Source: JBEKTY01 sp049515555 (GTDB lineage: Bacteria; Planctomycetota; Planctomycetia; Pirellulales; Thermoguttaceae). From it: a stretch of DNA of 5,267 nucleotides. Under the pieces are notes generated by a model. It worked only from the letters and a program-made list of their open reading frames with translations, was not told the origin of the DNA and searched no databases. Position 1 is the stretch's first letter. Every line of letters starts with the position of its first letter. This document shows positions 1-5,186 of the stretch, piece after piece. A program made the translations under genes and the position numbers. The DNA lies in contig JBEKTY010000311.1 in the NCBI GenBank assembly GCA_049515555.1, positions 1-5,267 of the forward strand. The letters are read 5' to 3'.

Positions 1-33
1 CGGTTTCAACTTGCGAATCTGATCGGCGTCCAT
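1..33 (-). CDS. N-terminus of a minus-strand gene, cut by the window edge
   Basis: Reading the minus strand from base 33, an ATG opens a frame that begins MDADQIRKLKP and runs off the window. The start is well supported because AAGGAGG (bases 47-41 on the minus strand) lies 7 bases upstream. It is the best ribosome binding site in the window. Eleven residues are too few to assign a family. The opening has the flavour of some planctomycete transposases of the IS701/IS4 type, and the upstream DNA is less GC-rich than the rest, but this is a weak impression from memory. Any soluble protein with a charged N-terminus would fit equally well. Confidence 0.6.
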   Translation of the reverse strand, partial: MDADQIRKLKP

Positions 34-40
34 GCCACGG

Positions 41-47
41 CCTCCTT
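41..47 (-). promoter_or_regulatory. Strong Shine-Dalgarno of the left-edge gene
   Basis: The plus strand reads CCTCCTT, which is AAGGAGG on the minus strand, a near-complete anti-16S match. It sits 7 bases before the ATG at 33 and fixes that start. The complete genes in this window lack anything comparable. Confidence 0.75.
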
Positions 48-69
48 GGTGAAGCAGAACGCCTATAGA

Positions 70-87
70 TTCGCCAATTTCGCCAAT
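70..87. repeat. Tandem 9-bp repeat, two units
   Basis: TTCGCCAAT occurs twice in direct tandem (70-78 and 79-87). It lies 37 to 54 bases upstream of the start of the left-edge gene, where promoter elements or an activator or repressor site for that gene would be expected. Two units are compatible with a small duplication or with a pair of binding half-sites on the same helix face. No function can be assigned. Confidence 0.6.
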
Positions 88-151
88 TCATGCAATATCA
101 ATCTTGCGCAGTAATATTAGGCTCTACGGCAATTTGGGGGATGGAACCCTG

Positions 152-196
152 ATAAGTCCCATAAGCCCTATAAGTCCCATAGCTCCCATAGGTCCC
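152..196. repeat. Degenerate 9-bp tandem array, five units
   Basis: Five consecutive 9-base units start at 152, 161, 170, 179 and 188: ATAAGTCCC, ATAAGCCCT, ATAAGTCCC, ATAGCTCCC, ATAGGTCCC. A decayed further unit may follow at 197. Units 1 and 3 are identical and the others differ from them at two or three positions. Short arrays built from words like ATAGGTCCC and ATAAGTCCC are, to my knowledge, frequent between genes in planctomycetes. The array would be prone to slippage and copy-number change. Confidence 0.85.
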
Positions 197-264
197 GTAA
201 GGCGTAGTGCCAGTATTGGAGAGCGTATCGCTGGGGGCCACCATGACTATCGCGGGTCTTTCTG

Positions 265-294
265 TTGCTACTCGGCGGCCCGGACCGGTATACT
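265..294 (+). promoter_or_regulatory. Candidate sigma70-type promoter for the HEAT-repeat gene
   Basis: TTGCTA (265-270, four of six against TTGACA) and TATACT (289-294, five of six against TATAAT) are separated by 18 bases. Transcription would start near 301, giving a leader of about 140 bases before the ATG at 439. That leader would contain the entire 324-400 inverted repeat. The match is by eye only. GC-rich planctomycetes use many alternative sigma factors, so this may not be the real promoter. Confidence 0.4.
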
Positions 295-323
295 AAGGGT
301 TGTGACCGTTCACGGCATGAAAG

Positions 324-400
324 GTAGCAGGCACACGCCGTGTGCCGTCCGCCGCACCTTCCTTCCCGTCAGCGGACGGCACACGGCGTGTGCCTGCTAC
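324..400. repeat. Perfect 29-bp inverted repeat, REPIN-like
   Basis: The left arm (324-352) begins GTAGCAGGCACACGCC, and the right arm (372-400) is its exact reverse complement over all 29 bases. A 19-base spacer (353-371) separates them. Each arm contains its own smaller palindrome (GGCACAC, 3 bases, GTGTGCC), so each copy can fold alone or the pair can form one long stem. This is the architecture of a REPIN: two REP-type units in inverted orientation around a short loop. A third, near-identical unit lies at 5099-5127. In other bacteria such elements are moved by a RAYT (TnpA-REP) transposase; none is in the window. If transcribed from the promoter near 290, the hairpin would sit in the leader of the gene at 439. 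Confidence 0.9.
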
Positions 401-438
401 TTACAGGCCCGATCTCTCGGAACAGGGCGGGTTTGGCG

Positions 439-1644
439 ATGAAGCGTTCGGCCGTTGGCCTAGTCGGCCTATTGGTGCTCTTGACGCTGCCCGGCAGGGC
501 CGCGCCCGCGGTCCTGGTGCTCGCCAGCGGCGGACGGATCGAAGGCGAGTTGCTCAATCCCAGCGAAGAGCCCCGCCAGACGTACGTGGTCAAGCTCGTC
601 TCCGGGGGGCAGATCTCGCTGAGCGCCGCCCAGGTCAAGCAGGTTATCGAAGTCAAGCCGGAGCTGACGGAGTATGAAAAAGTCCGCCGTCAGTATCCCG
701 ACACCGTCGAGGGCCAGTGGCAGTTGGCCGAGTGGTGCAAGGAGCACGAGCTGGAGGCACAGCGCAAGATCCACCTGGAGCGGGTCATCGTGCTGGACCC
801 CGAACACGTCCCGGCCCGCCGGGCGCTGAACTACGCCAAGCACCTCGGCCAGTGGTTCACATACGAGGAGTGGAAGCGAAAACAGGGCTTCGTGCCCTAC
901 AAGGGCGAGTGGAAGCTGCCCCAGGAGATCGAGCTGCTGGAGGGCAAGCGGAAGAAGGAGCTGGCCGAGAAGGAGTGGATCGCCAAGGTCTCGCAGTGGC
1001 GGGGCTGGCTGGGCGGGACCCGCAGCAAGCAGGCCCGCGACAACCTGTTGGCCATTACCGATCCGATGGCCGTCAAGGCCCTGGCCATGTACTTGCGGAA
1101 GGAGGCGAACCCGGACATCCGCCTGCTGTACGTCGAGGCGCTGGGGAAGGTCAACGGCCCGGAGTCCGACGCCACCTTGGCCGTCACGGCGATGGAAGAC
1201 GGCGTGGAAGAAGTCCGCCTCAGCGCGCTGGATGTCCTGCAGACCCACCAGAGCCCGGCGTCGGTGGCCTATTTCGTGGGCAAGCTCCGGGATAGGGACA
1301 ACGTGACGGTGAAGCGGGCGGCGCTGGCCCTGGGCCGCATGAAGGATCCGTCGGCCGTGGTGCCCTTGATAAATGCTTTGATCACGGTCCACAAATATAA
1401 GGTGGGCGGCGGCGGCAATCCCGGCCAGATGTCGATGAGTTTTCCCACCGGCAAGACGCCCGGCGGCCCGGGGCTGTCGATGAACCAGCAGCCTAAGATC
1501 GTCCTCAACCCCGTGCAGAACCAGGAGGTACTCGATGCCCTGGCGGCCATCACCGGCCAGAACTTCAGCTTCGATCAGCGGGCGTGGAAGACGTGGTTCG
1601 CGGGGCAGAACACCACGCAGGCCATCGACGCCCGGCGGAACTGA
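439..1644 (+). CDS. Secreted HEAT-repeat domain protein (401 aa)
   Basis: The protein opens with MKRSAVG, a hydrophobic stretch (residues 8-18) and small residues around 19-24, which looks like a Sec signal peptide, so it probably acts in the periplasm or on the membrane's outer face. Residues about 26-72 form a beta-rich module (GGRIEGELLNP, then GGQISLSAAQVKQV) reminiscent of small SH3/LSm-like barrels. Residues 93-135 look like a TPR-type helical pair with LDPEHVPARRAL. Residues 139-165 carry the WFTYEEW...GFVPYKGEW motif that I associate with planctomycete TPR/HEAT proteins. HEAT-like helical repeats fill roughly 208-320 (for example DPMAVKALAMYL and VKRAALALGRMKDPSAVVPL). A Gly/Pro/Met-rich linker (about 323-355) leads to a short tail with WKTWF (383-387). 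I chose the ATG at 439 because the upstream in-frame extension is only the translated inverted repeat and would hide the signal peptide. No enzyme motif is visible; a scaffold or binding role is inferred. Confidence 0.85.
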   Translation: MKRSAVGLVGLLVLLTLPGRAAPAVLVLASGGRIEGELLNPSEEPRQTYVVKLVSGGQISLSAAQVKQVIEVKPELTEYEKVRRQYPDTVEGQWQLAEWCKEHELEAQRKIHLERVIVLDPEHVPARRALNYAKHLGQWFTYEEWKRKQGFVPYKGEWKLPQEIELLEGKRKKELAEKEWIAKVSQWRGWLGGTRSKQARDNLLAITDPMAVKALAMYLRKEANPDIRLLYVEALGKVNGPESDATLAVTAMEDGVEEVRLSALDVLQTHQSPASVAYFVGKLRDRDNVTVKRAALALGRMKDPSAVVPLINALITVHKYKVGGGGNPGQMSMSFPTGKTPGGPGLSMNQQPKIVLNPVQNQEVLDALAAITGQNFSFDQRAWKTWFAGQNTTQAIDARRN

Positions 1645-1647
1645 GTA

Positions 1648-1668
1648 GTTGTCGGTTGTCGGTTGTCA
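1648..1668. repeat. 7-bp tandem repeat GTTGTCG, three units
   Basis: GTTGTCG (1648-1654), GTTGTCG (1655-1661) and GTTGTCA (1662-1668) follow one another directly, three bases after the stop codon of the HEAT-repeat gene. Similar GTTGTC-type words are common intergenic filler in planctomycete genomes as I know them. No function is apparent. Confidence 0.8.
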
Positions 1669-1698
1669 GTGTTTGGGGCACTGAAAACTGAACACTGA
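1666..1698. other. Weak hairpin between convergent genes
   Basis: TCAGTGTT (1666-1673) can pair over 8 bp with AACACTGA (1691-1698) around a 17-base loop. A competing 6-bp stem pairs 1666-1671 with 1679-1684. The position between two convergent genes suits a bidirectional terminator. However, the stem is not GC-rich and no run of T follows on either strand, so it may simply be a by-product of the repeats there. Confidence 0.25.
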
Positions 1699-1707
1699 AA
1701 ACTGAAC
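1680..1707. repeat. 14-bp perfect tandem repeat, two units
   Basis: ACTGAAAACTGAAC occurs twice back to back (1680-1693 and 1694-1707). Each unit is itself built from two ACTGAA-like halves, so the stretch is a small low-complexity array. It lies just beyond the 3' end of the minus-strand membrane protein gene, whose stop codon is at 1719-1721. On the minus strand it reads as repeated TTCAGTTTTCAGTG words. Confidence 0.85.
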
Positions 1708-1718
1708 GCTGCCGTTCG

Positions 1719-3017
1719 TCATTGCTTCCGCCGTCGCGTCCAGCCTTCGCTGATGGCGCTTAGGGCCACGCGGTCCTCCAGGTTGGGGCGGAAGATCGTC
1801 AGGATCAGCAGCGGCAGGTACCAGGCCATGTAGATGCCGCCTTCGTAGCCTTTGACGAACTGCGCGGCGAGCATGATGGCGGCCGAGCAACCCAGCAGCG
1901 TGCCCAGGTTCTTTTGGGCCGGCCAGAGGGCCATGCTGGCGCACAGCGCCACAAAGGCCGCAAACACCGGCAACAGGAACACGGCCTGGTGAGCGGCCCA
2001 AAAGCCCGTCAGGTTCGTGGGATAGACCATTTCGCTCATGAAGCCGAACATCTGCCGCAACTGGGCCGCGAAGGAGCCGAGGCTGCTGGCGGTAAAGGCC
2101 AACGAGCCGACGAGCAGGGCCAGGACCAGCAGCACGCCCAGCCCGAAGCGGACCAGCCCGCGCCGCCAGTAGAAGGAGCACCACAGGGGCAGCAGGTACA
2201 GGGGATAATAGATCACGCCCGCGGCCAGCCCGAGCAGGGTCCCGGCGATGGCCGGGCGGCGATAGGACTCGACGGCCCAGACTAGTAGCGCCGCCGGCAC
2301 GACGTGGTCGACGCGCGGCGTGTAGTCCGCCGTGTAGGGCAAGAGCAGGTACAGCGTGGCCGCCGCCACGCCGGTGTGCACGTTGTCGAAGTGCCGGTAG
2401 CCGATGAGCACCATGCCCAGCACTACGGCCAGGTGCGCCAGGATGGCCGCCGCCCGCGTGAAGACCGACCGCGTGAGGGCCCGGTTGTACTGCACGTCGT
2501 CGGTCTGCTCGCCCGGTGCGGTCTTGCTGGAAAACGTGGAGAAGATGAAGAACAGCGGATAGCCCGGCCCGTGCTCGTGCAGGTAGGTCTGGATTTCCGG
2601 CGACTCGTGGCGGGCCAGCAGCATGTCCATCCACTGCGCGCCTTCCACGTCGCTTTTTGTCGGGCGGGGGGTGACGACGTTGTAGATCAGGAACACCAGC
2701 ATGGCCGCCCCGGCAAAGGTCAGTCCGCTGGCCGAGAGGTTGGGCTCCAGCAGCGGCCGCCGGACCATCGTGGGGTCCAGCAGCAGGCGGACCAGGAAGA
2801 AGCTCCCCACGCTGAACAGCCAGACGTAGCCCCGGGGCAGCAGGCCGTGCGATACCAGGAGCAGCCCCGGGGCGAAGCAGATCAGCCCGATCAGGTCCAC
2901 GTTCCGCACACTCCAGAAGCGGCGGAACTTGAAGTACACGGCGATCATGATCAACGACGACAGGCAGACCCACGTCGTCGAGTTCATCTGGTATTCGTCG
3001 AACAGGATATTCCCCAT
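1719..3017 (-). CDS. Polytopic membrane protein, GT-C glycosyltransferase-like (432 aa)
   Basis: Hydrophobic segments lie near residues 14-29, 40-59, 63-80, 98-115, 189-207, 216-232, 238-250, 256-280, 290-310, 345-365, 372-388 and 395-409, suggesting 11-12 membrane helices. A long hydrophilic loop (about 116-185) follows the fourth helix and contains the acidic run KSDVEGAQWMD. The stretch RVDHVVPAALLVWAVESYRRPAIAG... followed by LLGLAAGVIYYPLYLLPLW resembles the central part of GT87/DUF2029-type GT-C enzymes, which transfer sugars from polyprenyl-phosphate carriers at the outer face of the membrane. This resemblance is by eye, and a catalytic acid cannot be fixed, so 'glycosyltransferase-like' is an inference. 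The tail WTRRRKQ is basic and probably cytoplasmic. The start at 3017 gives the longest frame, but no Shine-Dalgarno is visible; the ATG at 2987 (MNSTTWV) directly before the first helix is an equal alternative. The gene stands alone between a convergent and a divergent neighbour. Confidence 0.75.
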   Translation of the reverse strand: MGNILFDEYQMNSTTWVCLSSLIMIAVYFKFRRFWSVRNVDLIGLICFAPGLLLVSHGLLPRGYVWLFSVGSFFLVRLLLDPTMVRRPLLEPNLSASGLTFAGAAMLVFLIYNVVTPRPTKSDVEGAQWMDMLLARHESPEIQTYLHEHGPGYPLFFIFSTFSSKTAPGEQTDDVQYNRALTRSVFTRAAAILAHLAVVLGMVLIGYRHFDNVHTGVAAATLYLLLPYTADYTPRVDHVVPAALLVWAVESYRRPAIAGTLLGLAAGVIYYPLYLLPLWCSFYWRRGLVRFGLGVLLVLALLVGSLAFTASSLGSFAAQLRQMFGFMSEMVYPTNLTGFWAAHQAVFLLPVFAAFVALCASMALWPAQKNLGTLLGCSAAIMLAAQFVKGYEGGIYMAWYLPLLILTIFRPNLEDRVALSAISEGWTRRRKQ

Positions 3018-3213
3018 CGCGGTGGACTCGCGTTTGGCCGGGCGGGCGGCGTGTTAGCTTAATGGCATACCCTCACCCTGGCCCTCTCCCGGAGGGAGAG
3101 GGGACCGAGGCTGCCGCCCCTCCCCTGACTGCCTCTCTCCCACCACGATACAGAAACGCTTGGGAAATGCAACCCCCTTCCCTCCGCATAAGGTCCGGGG
3201 TATCTTGTCCCGC
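3018..3213. other. Divergent intergenic region before the permease
   Basis: This 196-base gap separates the starts of two divergent genes and must hold both promoters. Apart from the 3070-3103 hairpin I see no convincing -35/-10 pair for the minus-strand gene. On the plus strand TATCTT (3201-3206) is a four-of-six -10 match only 7 bases before the permease ATG. If used, it would yield a leaderless or nearly leaderless mRNA, which agrees with the absence of a Shine-Dalgarno there, but no good -35 accompanies it. Confidence 0.35.
3070..3103. repeat. CCCTCTCCC hairpin repeat
   Basis: CCCTCTCCC (3082-3090) and GGGAGAGGG (3094-3102) form a perfect 9-bp stem around a 3-base loop (GGA). It is preceded by the characteristic CCCTCACCCTGG (3070-3081). 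This composite word is a familiar dispersed intergenic repeat in many GC-rich bacteria. A partly related pyrimidine-rich tail (CCCCTCCCC, CCTCTCTCCC) continues to about 3141. It lies in the divergent gap between the membrane protein and the permease, so it is unlikely to be a terminator for either. Its effect, if any, on the two promoters is unknown. Confidence 0.75.
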
Positions 3214-4584
3214 ATGACTTCGACCCTGCCTGCCGACCGTATCGACCCCCGCGCCGCCCCCCGCCGGCAGCTCACGCTCCTGGATTCCACCTCGATCATC
3301 GTCGGAATCATCATCGGGTCGAGCATTTACAAGAGCACCCCGGCTATCGCCGGCGCCGTTCCAAGCCCGGCGTGGCTCGTCGGCGTATGGCTAGCCGGCG
3401 GGCTGTTGACGCTCGTTGGGGCCCTGTGCTACGCCGAGTTAGCCAACGCCTTTCCCAAGGAAGGCGGCGATTACGTCTATCTGACCCAGGCCTTTGGCCG
3501 AAAACTAGGCTTCCTCTTCGCCTGGGCCCAGTTCTGGATCGTCCGGCCCGGATCGGTGGGCGGGCTGGCATACGTTTTCGCCGCCTACGCCAACGAGTTG
3601 TGGCCGCTGGGGGCGGGCTACTGGCCGCTGGTGGTTTACGCGGTGGGGGCCATCATCGTGCTCAGCGGCGTCAACCTGCTGGGCGTTCGCGAAGGCAAGT
3701 GGACGCAAAACCTGCTGACGATCGTTAAGTACCTGGGCCTGGCGGCGGTGGTGGTGGTCGGGTTCTGCGTGGGTGCGCCGCCGCCCGCCACGGCGGTTCC
3801 GGTAGCGCCACAAGCGGTCAACCTGGACGGCCTCAAGTTCGCCATGATCATGATCTTCTATGCCTACAGCGGATGGAACGAAATGGCCTATGTCGGCTCG
3901 GAGGTCCGCGACCCGCACAAGAACATCCTCCGGGCGCTGGTCCTGGGAACCCTGGCCGCGGCCGTCTTGTACGTGTTGTTGAACCTGGCCTTCCTGCACG
4001 CCCTGGGCTTCGAGGGCCTGCGACACAGCAAGGCCGTCGCCGCCGAAGTGCTGACCCTGGGCCTCGGCGATTGGGCCAGCCGGCTCATCAGTGTCCTCAT
4101 CTGCATCTCCGCCCTGGGCGCTATCAACGGCATGATCTTCACCGGGGCCCGAATCTATTACGCCATGGGCACCGAACACCGGCTGTATGCCTGGCTGGGC
4201 CAATGGAGCTCGCACCGCGATACACCGTTGCGTTCGCTGGTGATTCAGGGCCTCGTGACCGCGGCCTTGGCCATCGCCTTTGGCGAAAAGGGCTTCGAAG
4301 ACCTGGTGGTCTTCACCGCGCCGGCCTTCTGGATTTTCCTGTTCCTGGTGGGCCTGGCACTGTTCGTTCTGCGCCGTCGCCATCCCGACCGGCCGCGGCC
4401 GTATCGCGTCCCCTGGTATCCGCTCCTGCCGATCGTCTTCTGCCTGTCCAGTCTCTTCATGGCCTATTCGAGCCTGGACTATGCGATCAGCACGCAGACG
4501 AGGGGCCTGCTCGTATCGACGGCTATCATCGCCTTGGGTCTTCTCTTGAGCTTTTTCGACCCGCCGCGCAAGGAAACCACCTGA
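3214..4584 (+). CDS. APC-superfamily amino acid permease (456 aa)
   Basis: This is an inner-membrane amino acid transporter with about 12 helices, the usual length for the APC family (TC 2.A.3). Helix 1 carries GIIIGSSIYK (31-40), the family's unwound substrate-binding motif. YAELANAFPKEGGDYVYL (73-90) marks the helix 2-3 region. YSGWNEMAYVGSEVRDP (218-234) is the helix 6 signature shared with the LAT/SteT-type branch, whose members exchange or take up neutral amino acids. YRVPWYP (397-403) lies before the last helices, as in that branch. Substrate and mode (uniporter, symporter or antiporter) cannot be read from sequence; serine, threonine or other neutral amino acids are a family-based guess. 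I chose the ATG at 3214. An in-frame TTG at 3160 would add 18 residues without family character. The NUDIX gene follows after 18 bases, so the two may share a transcript. Confidence 0.93.
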   Translation: MTSTLPADRIDPRAAPRRQLTLLDSTSIIVGIIIGSSIYKSTPAIAGAVPSPAWLVGVWLAGGLLTLVGALCYAELANAFPKEGGDYVYLTQAFGRKLGFLFAWAQFWIVRPGSVGGLAYVFAAYANELWPLGAGYWPLVVYAVGAIIVLSGVNLLGVREGKWTQNLLTIVKYLGLAAVVVVGFCVGAPPPATAVPVAPQAVNLDGLKFAMIMIFYAYSGWNEMAYVGSEVRDPHKNILRALVLGTLAAAVLYVLLNLAFLHALGFEGLRHSKAVAAEVLTLGLGDWASRLISVLICISALGAINGMIFTGARIYYAMGTEHRLYAWLGQWSSHRDTPLRSLVIQGLVTAALAIAFGEKGFEDLVVFTAPAFWIFLFLVGLALFVLRRRHPDRPRPYRVPWYPLLPIVFCLSSLFMAYSSLDYAISTQTRGLLVSTAIIALGLLLSFFDPPRKETT

Positions 4585-4602
4585 ATCAACAACGGCATCG
4601 AT

Positions 4603-5073
4603 ATGCCCCCAGTCAGTGCCGGCCTGATGATGTATCGCTTTCGGAAGACGGGCCTCCAGGTTCTGCTCGTCCATCCCGGCGGCCCGGTCTGGAAGAACAA
4701 GGACGACGGGGTGTGGTCGGTTCCCAAGGGCGAGGTCGAGCCCGGCGAGGACTTGCTAACCACTGCCCAGCGGGAGTTCAAGGAAGAGCTGGGGTTCAAA
4801 CCCCTCGGGCAATTCGTCGGGCTCAAGCCGATCAAGCAGAAGAGCGGGAAGATGGTGCACGCCTGGGCCTTCCAAGGCGACTGTGACCCGACGAAGATCG
4901 AAAGCAACTTGTGCACTATGGAATGGCCGCCCGGATCGGGGCGCCAGATACAGTTCCCCGAGGTCGACAAGGCCGTCTTCTTCGATCTCGACGTTGCCAA
5001 GCGGAAGGTCAATCCGGGGCAGGTCGGACTCTTGGAAGAACTGGAAGCCCTGGTGCAGGGAAACCGCTCCTGA
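4603..5073 (+). CDS. NUDIX hydrolase, predicted NTP pyrophosphohydrolase (156 aa)
   Basis: The complete NUDIX box GX5EX7REUXEEXGU spans residues 43-65, with G43, E49, R57, E58, E61, E62 and G64 all in place. E58, E61 and E62 should bind the catalytic Mg2+ or Mn2+. The N-terminus has SAGLMMYR and LLVHPGGPVWKNKDDGVWS, and the C-terminal half has HAWAFQGDCDP, MEWPPGSGR, FPEVDKAVFFDL and NPGQ. This pattern matches the COG4119 group of small cytoplasmic NUDIX proteins as I remember it. Members hydrolyse a nucleoside diphosphate linked to another moiety; the true substrate (NTP, dinucleoside polyphosphate or other) is not predictable here. The length is normal and the gene looks intact. The ATG at 4603 lacks a visible Shine-Dalgarno and lies 18 bases after the permease stop, consistent with translation from a shared mRNA. 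Confidence 0.93.
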   Translation: MPPVSAGLMMYRFRKTGLQVLLVHPGGPVWKNKDDGVWSVPKGEVEPGEDLLTTAQREFKEELGFKPLGQFVGLKPIKQKSGKMVHAWAFQGDCDPTKIESNLCTMEWPPGSGRQIQFPEVDKAVFFDLDVAKRKVNPGQVGLLEELEALVQGNRS

Positions 5074-5098
5074 CCCGGCCCCGGCGTGCAACCGGAAT

Positions 5099-5127
5099 GT
5101 AGCAGGCACACTCCGTGTGCCGTCCGC
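5099..5127. repeat. Solitary copy of the 29-bp REP-like unit
   Basis: This stretch matches the left arm of the 324-400 inverted repeat in the same orientation at 28 of 29 positions. The single change is a T at 5112 in the centre of the small inner palindrome (GGCACAC-TCC-GTGTGCC), where it leaves the 7-bp stem intact. No inverted partner is present nearby, so it is a singlet. It begins 26 bases after the NUDIX stop codon and could fold in the mRNA 3' end, but no T-run follows to make it an intrinsic terminator. Confidence 0.9.
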
Positions 5128-5145
5128 CACACATGTTCCGCTTCA

Positions 5146-5174
5146 GCTAAGTTGCTGTTAAGAAATAACTTAGC
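5146..5174. promoter_or_regulatory. Inverted repeat overlapping the -35 region
   Basis: GCTAAGTT (5146-5153) and AACTTAGC (5167-5174) are exact reverse complements separated by 13 bases. The candidate -35 hexamer of the next gene lies inside the spacer, so a dimeric regulator bound here would cover RNA polymerase's contact. As the repeat lies upstream of the predicted transcription start, it is better explained as a DNA operator than as an RNA hairpin of the downstream gene. Confidence 0.5.
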
Positions 5175-5186
5175 CATTGGTATAAT
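5158..5186 (+). promoter_or_regulatory. Strong candidate promoter for the right-edge gene
   Basis: A perfect TATAAT (5181-5186) is preceded by TGG, giving an extended -10 (TGnTATAAT). A 17-base spacer separates it from TTAAGA (5158-5163, four of six against TTGACA). Transcription would begin near 5193, leaving a leader of about 30 bases to the ATG at 5222. This is the best match to a housekeeping promoter in the window. Confidence 0.7.

Larger units (their letters stand above)
34..438. other. Divergent intergenic region, repeat-rich
   Basis: This 405-base gap lies between two genes transcribed away from each other. Bases 34-150 are noticeably AT-richer than the flanking coding DNA. From left to right it holds a Shine-Dalgarno, a two-unit 9-bp repeat, a five-unit 9-bp array, a candidate promoter pointing right, and a large perfect inverted repeat. 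I find no credible coding sequence in it. The frames that are open across it are translations of the repeats and have low-complexity or arginine-rich products. Confidence 0.7.

Noticed and set aside
324..400. The large hairpin as an intrinsic terminator or a CRISPR remnant
   Set aside because: There is no T-run after the stem on either strand, no upstream gene to terminate on the plus strand, and no repeat-spacer periodicity.
340..438. A 33-residue N-terminal extension of the HEAT-repeat protein
   Set aside because: It is encoded by the inverted repeat and its flank, starts inside the left arm, and would place a signal peptide internally.
34..438. A riboswitch or small RNA in the long leader of the HEAT-repeat gene
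   Set aside because: I see no conserved riboswitch core. The structure present is fully explained by the perfect inverted repeat.
104..442. A plus-strand open frame of 112 codons starting at a TTG
   Set aside because: Its product is the translated 9-bp array (repeated SPI) followed by the translated inverted repeat. It has no ribosome binding site and no domain character.
469..1392. A minus-strand frame of 307 codons antisense to the HEAT-repeat gene
   Set aside because: Long antisense frames are expected in GC-rich coding DNA. The product is a Leu/Gln/Arg-rich shadow without recognisable features.
1666..2973. A minus-strand frame of 435 codons overlapping the membrane protein
   Set aside because: The product is rich in Pro, Ala, Gly and Arg with no helices or domains, and it ends in translated tandem repeats. 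The frame at 1719-3017 has a clear membrane-protein pattern.
2304..3062. A plus-strand frame of 252 codons opposite the membrane protein
   Set aside because: Its Gln/His/Arg/Val-rich shadow product has no domains and no start signals.
3160..3213. A TTG start at 3160 for the permease
   Set aside because: It would add 18 residues with no family resemblance, and no Shine-Dalgarno precedes it.
3505..4674. A minus-strand frame of 389 codons antisense to the permease
   Set aside because: The His/Gln/Asp-rich composition is typical of the complement of membrane-protein codons, and the plus-strand gene is unambiguous.
4479..5177. A minus-strand frame of 232 codons covering the NUDIX gene
   Set aside because: It is antisense to a gene with a perfect NUDIX box, and part of it is the translated REP-like unit (TAHGVCLL).
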